A DNA stretch of 64,000 nt, from contig NZ_JBAJIJ010000001.1 of the NCBI RefSeq assembly GCF_036867135.1, positions 930,001-994,000 on the forward strand, in the 5' to 3' direction. Made by a program: the position numbers and the translations under genes. The notes beneath the pieces are model-generated. The model did no database searches. It was not told where the DNA came from and saw only the letters and a list, made by a program, of their open reading frames with translations. Every line of letters starts with the position of its first letter. Positions within the stretch are counted from its first letter, which is position 1. Shown piece after piece: positions 24,552 through 33,798 of the stretch. The DNA comes from Aeromicrobium sp. Sec7.5 (GTDB lineage Bacteria; Actinomycetota; Actinomycetes; Propionibacteriales; Nocardioidaceae).

Positions 24552-24626
24552 GGGCCCAGTCTAACGTCGCCTGCGCCAACCCCACGCGTAACGTCGGTGC
24601 AACGCGCGACCTCTACAGTGGCGCGG

Positions 24627-25568
24627 GTGACCAGCCCGGAGCTCCAGTACGTCGTCGTCCACGGGTACCGGCGGGCGTTCCGGAAGGTCGGCTCCGGCCC
24701 GGCCCTGCTGCTGATCCACGGAATGGCGTGCGACTCCTCCACCTGGGACGACGTCATCGCCCCGCTGGCCGAGCACTTCACCGTCATCGCGCCGGACCTG
24801 TTGGGCCACGGCGACTCCGACAAGCCCAACGGCGACTACTCGATCGGCGGCTACGCCAACGGGATGCGTGACCTGCTGACGGTGCTCGGCATCGACAAGG
24901 TCACGATCGTGGGGCACAGCTTCGGCGGCGGCGTCGCGATGCAGTTCGCCTACCAGTTCCCCGAGCGCACCGAGCGGGTCGTGCTGGTCTCGAGCGGCGG
25001 TCTCGGACCCGAGGTCACGGCGTTCATCCGCATGCTGACCCTGCCGGGCGCGCCGCTGGTGCTGGCGTTCGCCACCGCCCGTGCATGGCGGCCCTTCGTC
25101 GCCGCGGGGCTGCGCGGTCTGGCCTCGACCGGCCTGAGCGCGACGCGCGACCTCGGGGAGGTGGCGCGGATCTACGAGTCCTTCGCCGAGCCCCGTTCCC
25201 GTGCCGCGGTCCGGCGTCTGACGAGCCACGTGCTCGACTGGCGCGGGCAGTACGTGACGATGACCGACCGCACCTACCTCGCGCAGCTCATGCCGGTGCT
25301 CGTCGTGTGGGGCCGCGACGACCGGGTCATCCCGGCCTCGCACGCCGTCAACGCCTCCCACGCGTCCCTGACGGACGTGCGGGTGCTCGCCGACTCAGGA
25401 CACTTCCCGCACAAGGACCACCCGGAGCGGTTCGTCGAGCTCATCACGGAGTTCGTGACCGAGAACCCGCCGGCCTCGTACCACCGGGGTCGGTGGCGGG
25501 CCATGCTGCGTCGCGGCGATCAGGCCGTGCTGACGACCGTGCCCGACTCGTCCTCGCCGGCGATCTAG
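24627..25568 (+). CDS. Alpha/beta-fold hydrolase
   Basis: A 313-aa alpha/beta hydrolase. The oxyanion-hole loop is LLIHGMACDSSTW, the nucleophile elbow GHSFGGGVA (Ser within GHSFG), the acid in VVWGRDDRVIP and the histidine in DSGHFPHKDHP. These are the features of the epoxide hydrolase/haloalkane dehalogenase/lipase-like branch; substrate unknown. GTG 24627 is chosen because TACAGT (24614-24619) ends 7 bases before it; GTG 24618 is in frame but inside that hexamer. It is divergent from the carrier fusion and overlaps the converging PAP2 gene by four bases. Confidence 0.88.
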   Translation: MTSPELQYVVVHGYRRAFRKVGSGPALLLIHGMACDSSTWDDVIAPLAEHFTVIAPDLLGHGDSDKPNGDYSIGGYANGMRDLLTVLGIDKVTIVGHSFGGGVAMQFAYQFPERTERVVLVSSGGLGPEVTAFIRMLTLPGAPLVLAFATARAWRPFVAAGLRGLASTGLSATRDLGEVARIYESFAEPRSRAAVRRLTSHVLDWRGQYVTMTDRTYLAQLMPVLVVWGRDDRVIPASHAVNASHASLTDVRVLADSGHFPHKDHPERFVELITEFVTENPPASYHRGRWRAMLRRGDQAVLTTVPDSSSPAI

Positions 25569-26641
25569 GCCCCGACCTTCGCGGTCGCTGCCTCGTCGTC
25601 GCCGTGCGGCCGGACGTCGGGGATGTCGACGTCCGGGTGCCCGGCGGCGGCTCTGGCCTTCTGCCGCTTGGTGTTCCCGGTGGCCCAGGCACCTCCGTAG
25701 ACCGCGATGACGCCGATGAGCAGGCCCGCGATGTCGTCGGAGACGTAGTGCCAGCCGAAGTAGACCGTGGCCAGGACCGTGCCCACGAAGTAGACCCAGG
25801 CGGTGGCGCGCAGCAACGGGTGGATCTTGGTCATCTCGAAGAACAGGCACGCGGTGAAGACGACCGAGACGTGCAACGACGCGAAGCCGGCAATGCCGTA
25901 GATGCTGCTGCTCTGGTCGTTCTCGATGACGTCACGGCCGGCCCGGAACAGAGAACGCTGCAGCTCGGAGGCTGGTGTGCCGTCGATGATCTCGAACCGG
26001 GTCGGGAACGCGAAGGCCGGACCCACGGTGGGCAGGATGTAGTAGCTGACGGTGCCGAGGATCCAGTTGAGGCTGAGCGCCGTGGCATACCAGGCGCCGA
26101 TCGAGACGTCGCGGTTGAGCACGAGGTAGGCGCCCAACGTGATGGGGATCAGCATCAGGTAGCTGACGTAGATCACGGCGATGACCTGGGCGACGATCCC
26201 CGTGCCGAGCAGGCTGTGCAGGAGGTCCGACGGGTAGTTGCCGAAGAACAGCCAGTGGTCGAGCCGCTCGAGCTCCAGGTCGAACGACGGCGGCCGAAGG
26301 TCGGGGAGGTAGCCCTTCAGGTTCCGGTAGCTCACGTACGACGTGTAGAACGCCAGCAGGCCGGCGGCGATGTAGCCGAAGCGGGCCCACGTCCAGTCGG
26401 TGCGGATGACCTCGCGCACGCCCCAGACGACCCGCTTGAAGCCGTAGCGGAGGATCGCCTGGGGGATGATGCCCGCGGCGAAGAACAGCATCGCCAGCAG
26501 CGGGAGCCGCACATAGGCGGGACCGAGGAATCCCTCCGGGTCGCGCATCGGGATGTCGAGCTGGACCGAGAAGGTGACCGCGATGATCGCAAAGCCCAGA
26601 GCCACGATGCCGATGAACGTGTAGGGGTTGCGGCGCAGCAT
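25565..26641 (-). CDS. PAP2-superfamily integral membrane protein (AUR1/inositol-phosphate transferase-like)
   Basis: A polytopic membrane protein of about 358 aa with at least six hydrophobic segments. The PAP2 catalytic motifs are GFASLHVS (C2, histidine) and GWHYVSDDIAG (C3, histidine and aspartate). The arrangement fits the PAP2_3 branch that includes inositol phosphorylceramide synthase-like enzymes, acting on lipid phosphates at the membrane. ATG 26641 is favoured because TAAGAT ends 7 bases upstream; ATG 26650 is an in-frame alternative adding three residues. The C-terminal tail is cytosolic and charged. Confidence 0.85.
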   Translation of the reverse strand: MLRRNPYTFIGIVALGFAIIAVTFSVQLDIPMRDPEGFLGPAYVRLPLLAMLFFAAGIIPQAILRYGFKRVVWGVREVIRTDWTWARFGYIAAGLLAFYTSYVSYRNLKGYLPDLRPPSFDLELERLDHWLFFGNYPSDLLHSLLGTGIVAQVIAVIYVSYLMLIPITLGAYLVLNRDVSIGAWYATALSLNWILGTVSYYILPTVGPAFAFPTRFEIIDGTPASELQRSLFRAGRDVIENDQSSSIYGIAGFASLHVSVVFTACLFFEMTKIHPLLRATAWVYFVGTVLATVYFGWHYVSDDIAGLLIGVIAVYGGAWATGNTKRQKARAAAGHPDVDIPDVRPHGDDEAATAKVGA

Positions 26642-26662
26642 GACCGCCATCTTAATCCGAAC

Positions 26663-26684
26663 CGGCTGAGAGTCCTCTCAGCCG
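26663..26684 (-). terminator. Stem-loop downstream of aceE
   Basis: Perfect 10-bp inverted repeat CGGCTGAGAG / CTCTCAGCCG with a two-base centre, starting 10 bases after the aceE stop and before the PAP2 start on the same strand. There is no U-tract, so it may be a weak terminator or an mRNA 3'-end stabiliser. Confidence 0.55.
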
Positions 26685-26694
26685 CCCCGCGGCC

Positions 26695-29451
26695 TCAGGC
26701 GTCGCCACCCTCCTGCGCCACGCCGGCGACCGCCATCGGATCGTCGATACGGAAGCGCTCGGCGGCGTCGCGGACGACCGACGCGTCGATCTTGCCCTCG
26801 CGGTACAGGCCGGTGAGCGTGGCCACGACGATCGACTCGGCGTCGATCTGGAAGTAGCGACGCGCGGCGGCACGGGTGTCGGCGAAGCCGAAGCCATCGG
26901 CACCCAGGGCGATCCAGGGGCCGGGCACCCAGCGGGCGATCTGGTCGGGCACGGCGCGCATGTAGTCGCTCACGGCGACCGTGACGTCGACCTCGTCGGC
27001 CAGGGCGCTCGTGACGTACGGCACGGCCTGGTCGGCCTCCGGCTTCGCGAGGTTGGCACGCTCGGCCCGGGCGGCGTCGCGGGCCAGCTCGTTCCAGGAC
27101 GTGACCGACCAGACATCGGTGCTGACGTCGAACTCGTCAGCGAGGATCTTCTGCGCCCGGACCGCCCACGGGACGGCGACGCCCGACGCGAGGATGCGCG
27201 TGGCCGCCGGGCCGCTCTCGGCCGGCTTGAACTTGTAGGCGCCCTTGAGCAGTCCGCTCACGTCGAGACCCTCGGGCTCCGCCGCCTGCACGGCGGGCTC
27301 GTTGTAGACGGTGAGGTAGAACAGCACGTCCTCGCCGTGCGGGTGCTGCTCGCTCGTGCCGTACATGCGGTCCAGTCCCGACTGCATGATGTGGGCGATC
27401 TCGTAGGCGAAGGCCGGGTCGTAGTGCACGACGGCCGGGTTGGTCTGCGCGATGAGCGGGGAGTGGCCGTCGGCGTGCTGCAGGCCCTCGCCCGTCAGTG
27501 TCGTCCGGCCCGCGGTCGCGCCGATCAGGAAGCCGCGCGAGAGCTGGTCGGCCATCGCCCAGATCGAGTCGGCGGTGCGCTGGAACCCGAACATCGAGTA
27601 GAAGAGGTACACCGGGATCATCGGCTCACCGTGCGTCGAGTACGCCGTGCCCGCCGCCGTGGCCGACGCGACGGCGCCCGCCTCGCTGATGCCCTCGTGG
27701 AGGAGCTGGCCTTCGGTCGACTCCTTGTAGGCCAGCAGCAGCTTGCGATCGACCGACTCGTACGTCTGGCCGTGCGGGCTGTAGATCTTCGCCGACGGGA
27801 ACATCGAGTCCATGCCGAACGTGCGGTACTCGTCCGGGGCGATCGGCACGATGCGCTGGCCGATCTCCTTGTCCTTCATGAGGTCGCGCAGCAGGCGCAC
27901 GAAGGCCATGGTGGTGGCGATCTCCTGCTTGCCCGAGCCCTTCTTGAGCTCGGCGTAGGCATCGTCGCCGGGGAGCGTGAGCGGCTTGACGTCGACCTTG
28001 CGCTTCGGCAGCGATCCGCCGAGCGACTCGCGGCGAGCCAGCATGTACTGGATCTCCTCGCTGTCGGCGCCCGGGTGGTAGAACGGCGCGAGGTCCTGGT
28101 CGATCTGCTCGTCGGTGACCGGGATGTTGAGTCGGTCGCGGAAGCCCTTCAGGTCGTCCTTCGTGAGCTTCTTCATCTGGTGGGTCGCGTTGCGGCCCTT
28201 GAAGGAGTCGAGCAGCCAGCCCTTCACGGTGTGCGCCAGGATCACGGTGGGTTGACCGGTGTGCTTCGTGGCCGCGTCGAACGCGGCGTAGACCTTGCGG
28301 TAGTCGTGGCCGCCGCGGGGGAGGCGCTCGATCTGCTCGTCGGAGAGGTGCTCGACCATCTGCGTCAGGCGCGGGTCGGGGCCGAAGAAGTTCTCGCGGT
28401 TGTAGTCGCCGGTCTCGACCGACAGGGTCTGGAACTGGCCGTCGGGCGTGCGGTTCATCTGGTTGACGAGCGCGCCGTCGGTGTCGCGCGCGAGCAGGTC
28501 GTCCCACTCGCGGCCCCACACGACCTTGATGACGTTCCAGCCGGCGCCACGGAAGTACGCCTCGAGCTCCTGGATGATCTTGCCGTTGCCGCGCACCGGA
28601 CCGTCGAGCTGCTGCAGGTTGCAGTTGATGACCCAGGTGAGGTTGTCGAGCTCCTCGCGCGCGGCGACGCTGATCGCGCCGAGCGACTCGGGCTCGCCCA
28701 TCTCGCCGTCGCCCAGGAACGTCCAGACGCGCTGCTGGCTCGTGTCCTTGATGCCGCGGTGCTGCAGGTAGCGGTTGAACCGTGCCTGGTAGATCGAGTT
28801 GATGCCGCCCAGGCCCATCGAGACCGTGGGGAACTCCCAGTAGTCGGGCATCAGGCGCGGGTGCGGGTACGACGACAGGCCCTCGCCCTCGCCGTGCGAC
28901 TTCTCCTGGCGGAAGCGGTCCATCTGCGTCTCGGTCAGGCGTCCCTCGAGGTACGAGCGGGCGTAGATGCCGGGCGCGGCGTGGCCCTGGAAGTAGATGT
29001 GGTCGCCACCGCCGGGGTGGTCCTTGCCGCGGAAGAAGTGGTTGAAGCCGACCTCGTAGAGGCTCGCCGCGCTCTGGTAGCTGGCGATGTGGCCGCCGAC
29101 ACCGAGTCCGGGGCGGTTGGCGCGCGAGACCATGACGGCGGCGTTCCAGCGGATGTACGCCCGGATGCGGCGCTCGATCGCCTCGTTGCCCGGGAACCAG
29201 GGCTCGCGCTCCGGCGGGATCGTGTTGATGTAGTCGGTGCTGCGCAGGGCGGGCACGCCGACCTGGCGCTCACGGGCCCGCTCGAGCAGGCGGAGCATGA
29301 CGTACCGGGCTCGGTCGCGGCCGCGCTCGTCCACCATGGCGTCCAGCGACGCCACCCAGTCGGACGTCTCGTCCGGGTCGATGTCGGGCAGCTGGGTGGG
29401 CAGTCCCTCGTGGATGACGGGACGACGATCGTTCGCGCCGGGTTGCGGCAT
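26695..29451 (-). CDS. aceE: Pyruvate dehydrogenase E1 component, homodimeric type
   Basis: Thiamine-diphosphate enzyme decarboxylating pyruvate in the pyruvate dehydrogenase complex. The 918-aa length is that of the homodimeric AceE found in actinobacteria and proteobacteria. Seen: [23 protein letters not shown] (first 20: [20 protein letters not shown]), the ThDP motif [10 protein letters not shown] to [15 protein letters not shown], and the C-terminal transketolase-like half. The frame is open far upstream, but ATG 29451 follows an AGGGAG ribosome site and begins the homologous region [21 protein letters not shown]2 and E3 are not in the window. Confidence 0.96.
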   Translation of the reverse strand: MPQPGANDRRPVIHEGLPTQLPDIDPDETSDWVASLDAMVDERGRDRARYVMLRLLERARERQVGVPALRSTDYINTIPPEREPWFPGNEAIERRIRAYIRWNAAVMVSRANRPGLGVGGHIASYQSAASLYEVGFNHFFRGKDHPGGGDHIYFQGHAAPGIYARSYLEGRLTETQMDRFRQEKSHGEGEGLSSYPHPRLMPDYWEFPTVSMGLGGINSIYQARFNRYLQHRGIKDTSQQRVWTFLGDGEMGEPESLGAISVAAREELDNLTWVINCNLQQLDGPVRGNGKIIQELEAYFRGAGWNVIKVVWGREWDDLLARDTDGALVNQMNRTPDGQFQTLSVETGDYNRENFFGPDPRLTQMVEHLSDEQIERLPRGGHDYRKVYAAFDAATKHTGQPTVILAHTVKGWLLDSFKGRNATHQMKKLTKDDLKGFRDRLNIPVTDEQIDQDLAPFYHPGADSEEIQYMLARRESLGGSLPKRKVDVKPLTLPGDDAYAELKKGSGKQEIATTMAFVRLLRDLMKDKEIGQRIVPIAPDEYRTFGMDSMFPSAKIYSPHGQTYESVDRKLLLAYKESTEGQLLHEGISEAGAVASATAAGTAYSTHGEPMIPVYLFYSMFGFQRTADSIWAMADQLSRGFLIGATAGRTTLTGEGLQHADGHSPLIAQTNPAVVHYDPAFAYEIAHIMQSGLDRMYGTSEQHPHGEDVLFYLTVYNEPAVQAAEPEGLDVSGLLKGAYKFKPAESGPAATRILASGVAVPWAVRAQKILADEFDVSTDVWSVTSWNELARDAARAERANLAKPEADQAVPYVTSALADEVDVTVAVSDYMRAVPDQIARWVPGPWIALGADGFGFADTRAAARRYFQIDAESIVVATLTGLYREGKIDASVVRDAAERFRIDDPMAVAGVAQEGGDA

Positions 29452-29632
29452 GGGTGACTCCCTACGAGATGTCTTGTGGACCCTCCCATCCTTCCACGCG
29501 AGGTTCGCTAGGGTGAGACCGGGAACCTTCGGGTTTTCCTTACTTTTCAGTAGGATTTCGTGTCCCGCTGGGATCGCAGCGACATTGCTGCGAGGCTGGT
29601 GGGCAGCACAGAGGGTCAACGAGAGGAAGAGT

Positions 29633-30019
29633 GTGGACGCGGCGAAGTTGGGGTTCGAGCCCGACACCGTCATCCAGGAGCTCGGTTGGGATGACGACGT
29701 CGACGACGCGGTACGCGCGGCTGTCGAGACCCTGACCGGTAGCGAGCTGGTGGACGGTGAGGTCGGCCTGGTGGTCGACGGAGTGATCCTGTGGTGGCGC
29801 GACGGCGACGGTGATCTGGCCGATGCGCTGATGGATGCGCTCCAGGACCTGGCCGAGGGCGGTTCGATCTGGCTGCTCACCCCGAAGGTCGGGCGCCCGG
29901 GCTACGTCTCCGGTGCCGACATCGGCGAGGCGGCCCCGGTCGCTGGCATGTCCACCACCACGACGTCGTCGGCCACCGACGACTGGGCTGCGACGAAGCT
30001 GTCCACGCACAAGCGCTGA
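29633..30019 (+). CDS. DUF3052 family protein
   Basis: A 128-aa acidic protein of the actinobacterial DUF3052 family, recognised from [41 protein letters not shown] and [13 protein letters not shown]. Function unknown; it is typically encoded between aceE and a peroxiredoxin, as here. GTG 29633 has an AGGAAGA site just upstream. The 180-bp space to aceE holds TAGGGT (29509-29514) and TAGGAT (29551-29556) as -10 candidates on the plus strand, in an unusually AT-rich patch; no further gene is seen there. Confidence 0.88.
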   Translation: MDAAKLGFEPDTVIQELGWDDDVDDAVRAAVETLTGSELVDGEVGLVVDGVILWWRDGDGDLADALMDALQDLAEGGSIWLLTPKVGRPGYVSGADIGEAAPVAGMSTTTTSSATDDWAATKLSTHKR

Positions 30020-30070
30020 TCCGAGGGCCGTGGGGGCGTGCCGCTGCGGGGCGCCCCTAGGCTCGAGCGT

Positions 30071-30526
30071 ATGACGATCGAGATCGGCCAGCAGGCCCCC
30101 GACTTCACGCTCAAGAACCAGCACGGCGAGGACGTCTCCCTGGCCGCGTTGCGTGGCCGCACCGTGGTGCTGGTGTTCTACCCGTTCGCCTTCACCGGGG
30201 TGTGCACCGGTGAGCTGTGCGAGCTGCGCGACAACCTCGCCGACCTCACGGCCGGTGGGGCCGAGGTCCTCGCGGTCTCGTGCGACTCCCGGTTCGCTCT
30301 GCGCGTCTTCGCCGACCAAGAGGGCTACGACTTCTCGTTGCTCAGCGACTTCTGGCCGCATGGCGAGGTCGCCCGCGCCTACGGCGTCTTCCACGAGCAG
30401 GCGGGGGCGGCCGTCCGCGGGACCTTCGTGATCGACGGCGAGGGCACCGTGCGCTGGAAGGTCGAGAACGCGATCCCCGACGCCCGCTCGCTCGACGACT
30501 ACCGGGCTGCGCTGGCTGCCATCTGA
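30071..30526 (+). CDS. ahpE: Peroxiredoxin (AhpE/BCP type)
   Basis: A 151-aa thiol peroxidase reducing peroxides. The peroxidatic cysteine lies in YPFAFTGVCTGELCELRDN; a second cysteine five residues on (CTGELC) matches the resolving cysteine position of BCP proteins, while overall similarity is to mycobacterial AhpE. DSRFALRVFADQEGYDFSLL and FVIDGEGTVRWK are typical. TAGGCT (30058-30063) ends 7 bases before ATG 30071, which is preferred to an upstream in-frame start. A terminator hairpin follows. Confidence 0.9.
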   Translation: MTIEIGQQAPDFTLKNQHGEDVSLAALRGRTVVLVFYPFAFTGVCTGELCELRDNLADLTAGGAEVLAVSCDSRFALRVFADQEGYDFSLLSDFWPHGEVARAYGVFHEQAGAAVRGTFVIDGEGTVRWKVENAIPDARSLDDYRAALAAI

Positions 30527-30616
30527 GCCTGGCGTTCCAGGCATTGCGGCGGGAAGCTGCCGAGAAATGCGCATTTCGGTGCGGAATGACCCGCGGATAC
30601 GCCACGATGGGTGACG

Positions 30617-30660
30617 CACGGCCGCCCGGGACCCGAGACCCTGGCGGCCGTGTCTCTTTT
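30617..30660 (+). terminator. Rho-independent terminator after peroxiredoxin
   Basis: Stem CACGGCCGCC (30617-30626) and GGCGGCCGTG (30643-30652), 10 perfect pairs, followed by TCTCTTTT. It lies about 90 bases after the peroxiredoxin stop. The rest of the 190-bp space to tRNA-Val shows only the tRNA promoter. Confidence 0.8.
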
Positions 30661-30697
30661 CGGCCCGGCATCGCAGTCCTCAGGTGGGCCGGTGGGG

Positions 30698-30703
30698 TAG
30701 GGT
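30698..30703 (+). promoter_or_regulatory. Probable -10 element of tRNA-Val
   Basis: TAGGGT 13 bases before the tRNA; identical to the hexamers before tRNA-Asn and tRNA-Met. Confidence 0.5.
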
Positions 30704-30716
30704 GCGGTCCGTTCCA

Positions 30717-30790
30717 GGGCGAATAGCTCAGCTGGTTAGAGCACTCGGCTTACACCCGAGATGTCGGGGGTTCGAGTCCCTCTTCGCCCA
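30717..30790 (+). tRNA. tRNA-Val(TAC)
   Basis: Cloverleaf with acceptor GGGCGAA (30717-30723) / TTCGCCC (30783-30789), D-arm TAGCTCAGCTGGTTAGAGC, anticodon stem CTCGG/CCGAG around CTTACAC (anticodon TAC at 30751-30753) and T-arm GGGGGTTCGAGTCCCTC. CCA is not encoded. An inverted copy of its 3' end follows at 30811-30835. Confidence 0.97.
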
Positions 30791-30810
30791 CATCTGCGCG
30801 GAGCGCCTCC

Positions 30811-30835
30811 TGGGCGAAGAGGGACGAGAACCCCC
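30811..30835 (-). repeat. Inverted copy of the tRNA-Val 3' end
   Basis: Bases 30811-30835 match the reverse complement of tRNA-Val positions 30766-30790 in 23 of 25 positions; the two mismatches fall in the T-loop. A 20-base spacer separates the arms. The transcript could fold into a long hairpin competing with the T-arm/acceptor. The remaining sequence to the TetR gene (30836-30989) has a direct repeat GCGCGGAGCGCC at 30796 and 30925 but no recognisable gene. Confidence 0.85.
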
Positions 30836-30989
30836 GCAGGGTGGGGGTCCCCCCAGCGGCGAGCGCCAGCGAGTCGCGAGGGGGAGTCGAGTCCCGCGCT
30901 TTTGAGGGGCAGAGTGCCCACCCGGCGCGGAGCGCCACTTTTGGATGCAGTCTCGTATCGCCGACGTGATCCGGTGTACGGTCTCCGGC

Positions 30990-31610
30990 GTGACAACCAA
31001 GCGCCGTGAGGCGACCCGGGAGCGGCTCGTGGAGGCCGCCCGAGGCCTGCTGGCCGAGATCGGCATCCAGGGCGCCACGGTCGAGTCGATCTGCGAGCGA
31101 GCCGGATTCACTCGTGGCGCGTTCTACTCGAACTACGCCAGCAAGGACGAGCTGATCCTCGACATCTTCGGTCGCGAGAAGGTGCAGATGATCGCGCTGA
31201 TGCAGTCGGCGGTCGACTCCGAGATGGGCAAGACCGGTGACGTCGACGGGGTGCCGGCCGCGCTGCGCGCCGTCGACCGGTTCCTCGCGGCGTACCCGCG
31301 CGACCGCAGGAGCTTCCTGGTCCACCTGGAGTTCGTGACGCACGGGATCCGGGAGCGGGCGGTCGCCGAGGTCTACCGCGAGGTCTGGATCGAGACCCGC
31401 GAGGACATCCAGCGCGTGCTGGAGCGCGGCGTCGAGCTGCTCGGCGGGCGACTCCTCGTGACGGCCGAGCAGGCGGTCACGCTGCTGATCGGGGCCTACG
31501 AGCTGGCGATGCGTGACGCTCTGCTGCAGTCCGACGCGGCCGAGGCCGACCTGGCCCAGCTCGAGGAGCTCATCCCGGCGCTGTTCGCCGCGCTCGTCGC
31601 GCAGGACTGA
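30990..31610 (+). CDS. TetR-family transcriptional regulator
   Basis: A 206-aa one-domain-plus-effector regulator. The N-terminal helix-turn-helix is REATRERLVEAARGLLAEIG to GATVESICERAGFTRGAFYSNYASKDEL (recognition helix TRGAFYSNY). The C-terminal ligand domain is helical. GTG 30990 is chosen over upstream starts because TACGGT (30977-30982) ends 7 bases before it. Neighbours are tRNA-Val and the recQ-like gene, so its target is not evident; it may be autoregulated. Confidence 0.88.
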   Translation: MTTKRREATRERLVEAARGLLAEIGIQGATVESICERAGFTRGAFYSNYASKDELILDIFGREKVQMIALMQSAVDSEMGKTGDVDGVPAALRAVDRFLAAYPRDRRSFLVHLEFVTHGIRERAVAEVYREVWIETREDIQRVLERGVELLGGRLLVTAEQAVTLLIGAYELAMRDALLQSDAAEADLAQLEELIPALFAALVAQD

Positions 31611-31682
31611 CGCTGTTGAGGCTCGACGCGCTGCTGTGGACGGGCAGCATGCGGTGTCGGACGTCGCTGACACGATGGCCGC

Positions 31683-33776
31683 ATGACGACGACCACCGAT
31701 GACGCTCTGGCGGCACTGCGCCGCCTCACCGCGCGCGACGACGCCGTCTTCCACGACGGTCAGCTCGAGGCCATCACCGCCCTGGTCGACGAGCACCGTC
31801 GGGCGCTCGTGGTCCAGCGCACGGGCTGGGGCAAGTCCGCGGTGTACTTCATCGCCACGGCGCTGCTCCGGGCCCGCGGCACCGGGCCGACGCTTCTGGT
31901 GTCCCCGCTGATCGCCCTGATGCGCGACCAGGTGGCCGCGGCGGAGCGGGCCGGTGTGCGAGCGGTCTCGATCAGCTCGGCCAACGCCCACGAGTGGGAC
32001 GAGATCCGCGCCCGACTCGTTGCCGACGACGTCGACGTCCTGCTCGTCTCGCCCGAGCGGCTCACGAACCCGCGCTTCCGCGAGGAGCAGCTGCCCGAGC
32101 TGCGCCGCCGGACGGGCCTGCTCGTGGTCGACGAGGCGCACTGCGTCTCCGACTGGGGGCACGACTTCCGGCCCGACTACCGCCGGTTGGCCGAACTGGT
32201 CGCGTCGATGCCTGAGGGCGTCCCGGTGCTGGCCACCACCGCCACCGCCAACGCGCGGGTGGTCGAGGACGTCGCCGAGCAGCTCGGCGACGACGTGCTC
32301 ACCCTGCGCGGCTCGTTGGCACGCACCAGCCTGCGCCTGGGCTGCCTCACCCTCGGGTCGTCGCGCGAGCGCCTGGGCTGGCTCGTCTCGCACCTGGGCG
32401 AGCTGCACGGCAGCGGCATCATCTACACGCTCACGGTCTCGGCGGCCGAGGACACCGCGCGGCTGCTCAACGAGGCCGGCCACGGGGTCGCGGGCTACAC
32501 CGGGCGCACCGACCCCGACGAGCGAGCGCGCCTGGAGCAGGCACTCAAGGACGACGAGGTCAAGGCCCTCGTCGCCACGAGCGCGCTGGGCATGGGGTTC
32601 GACAAGCCCAACCTCGGATTCGTCATCCACCTCGGCGCCCCGTCCTCGCCCGTGGCCTACTACCAGCAGGTCGGCCGTGCGGGTCGCGCCACCGAGACCG
32701 CCGACGTCCTGCTGCTCCCGGGCCGGGAGGACGCCGAGATCTGGCACTACTTCGCCACCGCCTCGATGCCCACGCCGGGCAAGGTCGACCAGGTGCTCGG
32801 CGTGCTCGGCCCGGAGCCGATGTCAGTGCCGGCCATCGAGTCCCGCGTCGACCTGCGGCGCACGGGGCTCGAGCTGCTGCTCAAGGTGCTCGACGTCGAC
32901 GGAGCGGTGCGCCGGGTCCAGGGCGGCTGGGTGTCCACGGGCGAGCCGTGGGTCTACGACGAGGAGCGCTACGAACGCATCGCGCAGGCCCGTCGCGACG
33001 AGCAGCAGGCCATGCTCGAGTACCAGCGCGCCACCACGTGCCGCATGGCGCTGCTCCAGCACCACCTCGACGACCCGTCGGCCGCGCCGTGCGGGCGTTG
33101 CGACGTCTGCACCGATCCCTGGTACCCCACCGCCACCGACGGCGAGGCGGTCGAGCAGGCCAACCGTTCGCTCGACCGGGTGGGCGTGCCGATCGAGCCA
33201 CGGGCCATGTGGCCCGCGGGCGTCAAGCGCCTGGGGGTCGAGGCGAGCGGCAAGATCCCGGTCGCCGAGCGGCCCGAGACCGGCCGGGTCGTGGCCCGCC
33301 TCACCGACCTCGGGTGGGGCACCGCACTGCGCGAGGTCTTCGACGCCGGCGCCGCCGACGGTCCGGTCAGCGACGCGCTGCTCACCGCCAGCTCGCGCGC
33401 GTTGCGCGACTGGCCCTGGACGCAGCGGCCGGTCGCGATCGTCACCGTGGCGTCGGTGAGCCGGCCGGTGCTGGTCGATTCGGTCGCGCAGGGCCTGTCC
33501 GGGCTGGGCCGGCTGCCGATCCTGCCGTCGCTCGAGATCGCGCCCGGTGCTCCCGACGACCCGCCGAGCGGCAACAGCGCGTTCCGCCTCGCCGCGGTGT
33601 GGGACCGGTTCATCGTGAGCGACGCGCTCCGTGAGGCGCTCGAGGCGACCTCCGGTCCGATCCTGCTGGTCGACGACCTCGTCGACAGTCGTTGGACCTT
33701 GGCCGTCGCCACGCGCACCCTGCGCCTCGCCGGTGCCGATGCGGTCCTGCCCTTCGCGCTCGCCTCGGTCGGCTGA
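31683..33776 (+). CDS. RecQ-family DNA helicase fused to a C-terminal phosphoribosyltransferase-like domain
   Basis: A 697-aa protein. The helicase core has Walker A RTGWGKSAVYF, motif II VVDEAHCVSDWGHDFRPDYR and motif VI YYQQVGRAGRA. A RecQ-type zinc region follows (CRMALLQHHLDD, CGRCDVC). Instead of an HRDC domain, the C terminus (about 500-697) ends in ILLVDDLVDSRWTLAVATR near 660, matching the PRPP-binding motif of type I phosphoribosyltransferases as in ComF. This suggests a link between DNA repair and nucleotide or PRPP sensing, which is inference. CACGAT ends 6 bases before the ATG. Confidence 0.88.
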   Translation: MTTTTDDALAALRRLTARDDAVFHDGQLEAITALVDEHRRALVVQRTGWGKSAVYFIATALLRARGTGPTLLVSPLIALMRDQVAAAERAGVRAVSISSANAHEWDEIRARLVADDVDVLLVSPERLTNPRFREEQLPELRRRTGLLVVDEAHCVSDWGHDFRPDYRRLAELVASMPEGVPVLATTATANARVVEDVAEQLGDDVLTLRGSLARTSLRLGCLTLGSSRERLGWLVSHLGELHGSGIIYTLTVSAAEDTARLLNEAGHGVAGYTGRTDPDERARLEQALKDDEVKALVATSALGMGFDKPNLGFVIHLGAPSSPVAYYQQVGRAGRATETADVLLLPGREDAEIWHYFATASMPTPGKVDQVLGVLGPEPMSVPAIESRVDLRRTGLELLLKVLDVDGAVRRVQGGWVSTGEPWVYDEERYERIAQARRDEQQAMLEYQRATTCRMALLQHHLDDPSAAPCGRCDVCTDPWYPTATDGEAVEQANRSLDRVGVPIEPRAMWPAGVKRLGVEASGKIPVAERPETGRVVARLTDLGWGTALREVFDAGAADGPVSDALLTASSRALRDWPWTQRPVAIVTVASVSRPVLVDSVAQGLSGLGRLPILPSLEIAPGAPDDPPSGNSAFRLAAVWDRFIVSDALREALEATSGPILLVDDLVDSRWTLAVATRTLRLAGADAVLPFALASVG

Positions 33777-33798
33777 GCCCGACGGCTAGGCTCTCGGC

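Noticed and set aside
29452..29880. N-terminal extension of aceE by 143 codons
   Set aside because: The extension is Ser/Pro-rich, has no family similarity, and overlaps the DUF3052 gene on the other strand; ATG 29451 has a ribosome site.
30717..30835. tRNA-Val as an integration site of a genomic island
   Set aside because: No integrase, phage or plasmid gene lies downstream, and the duplicate is inverted rather than direct as att sites would be.
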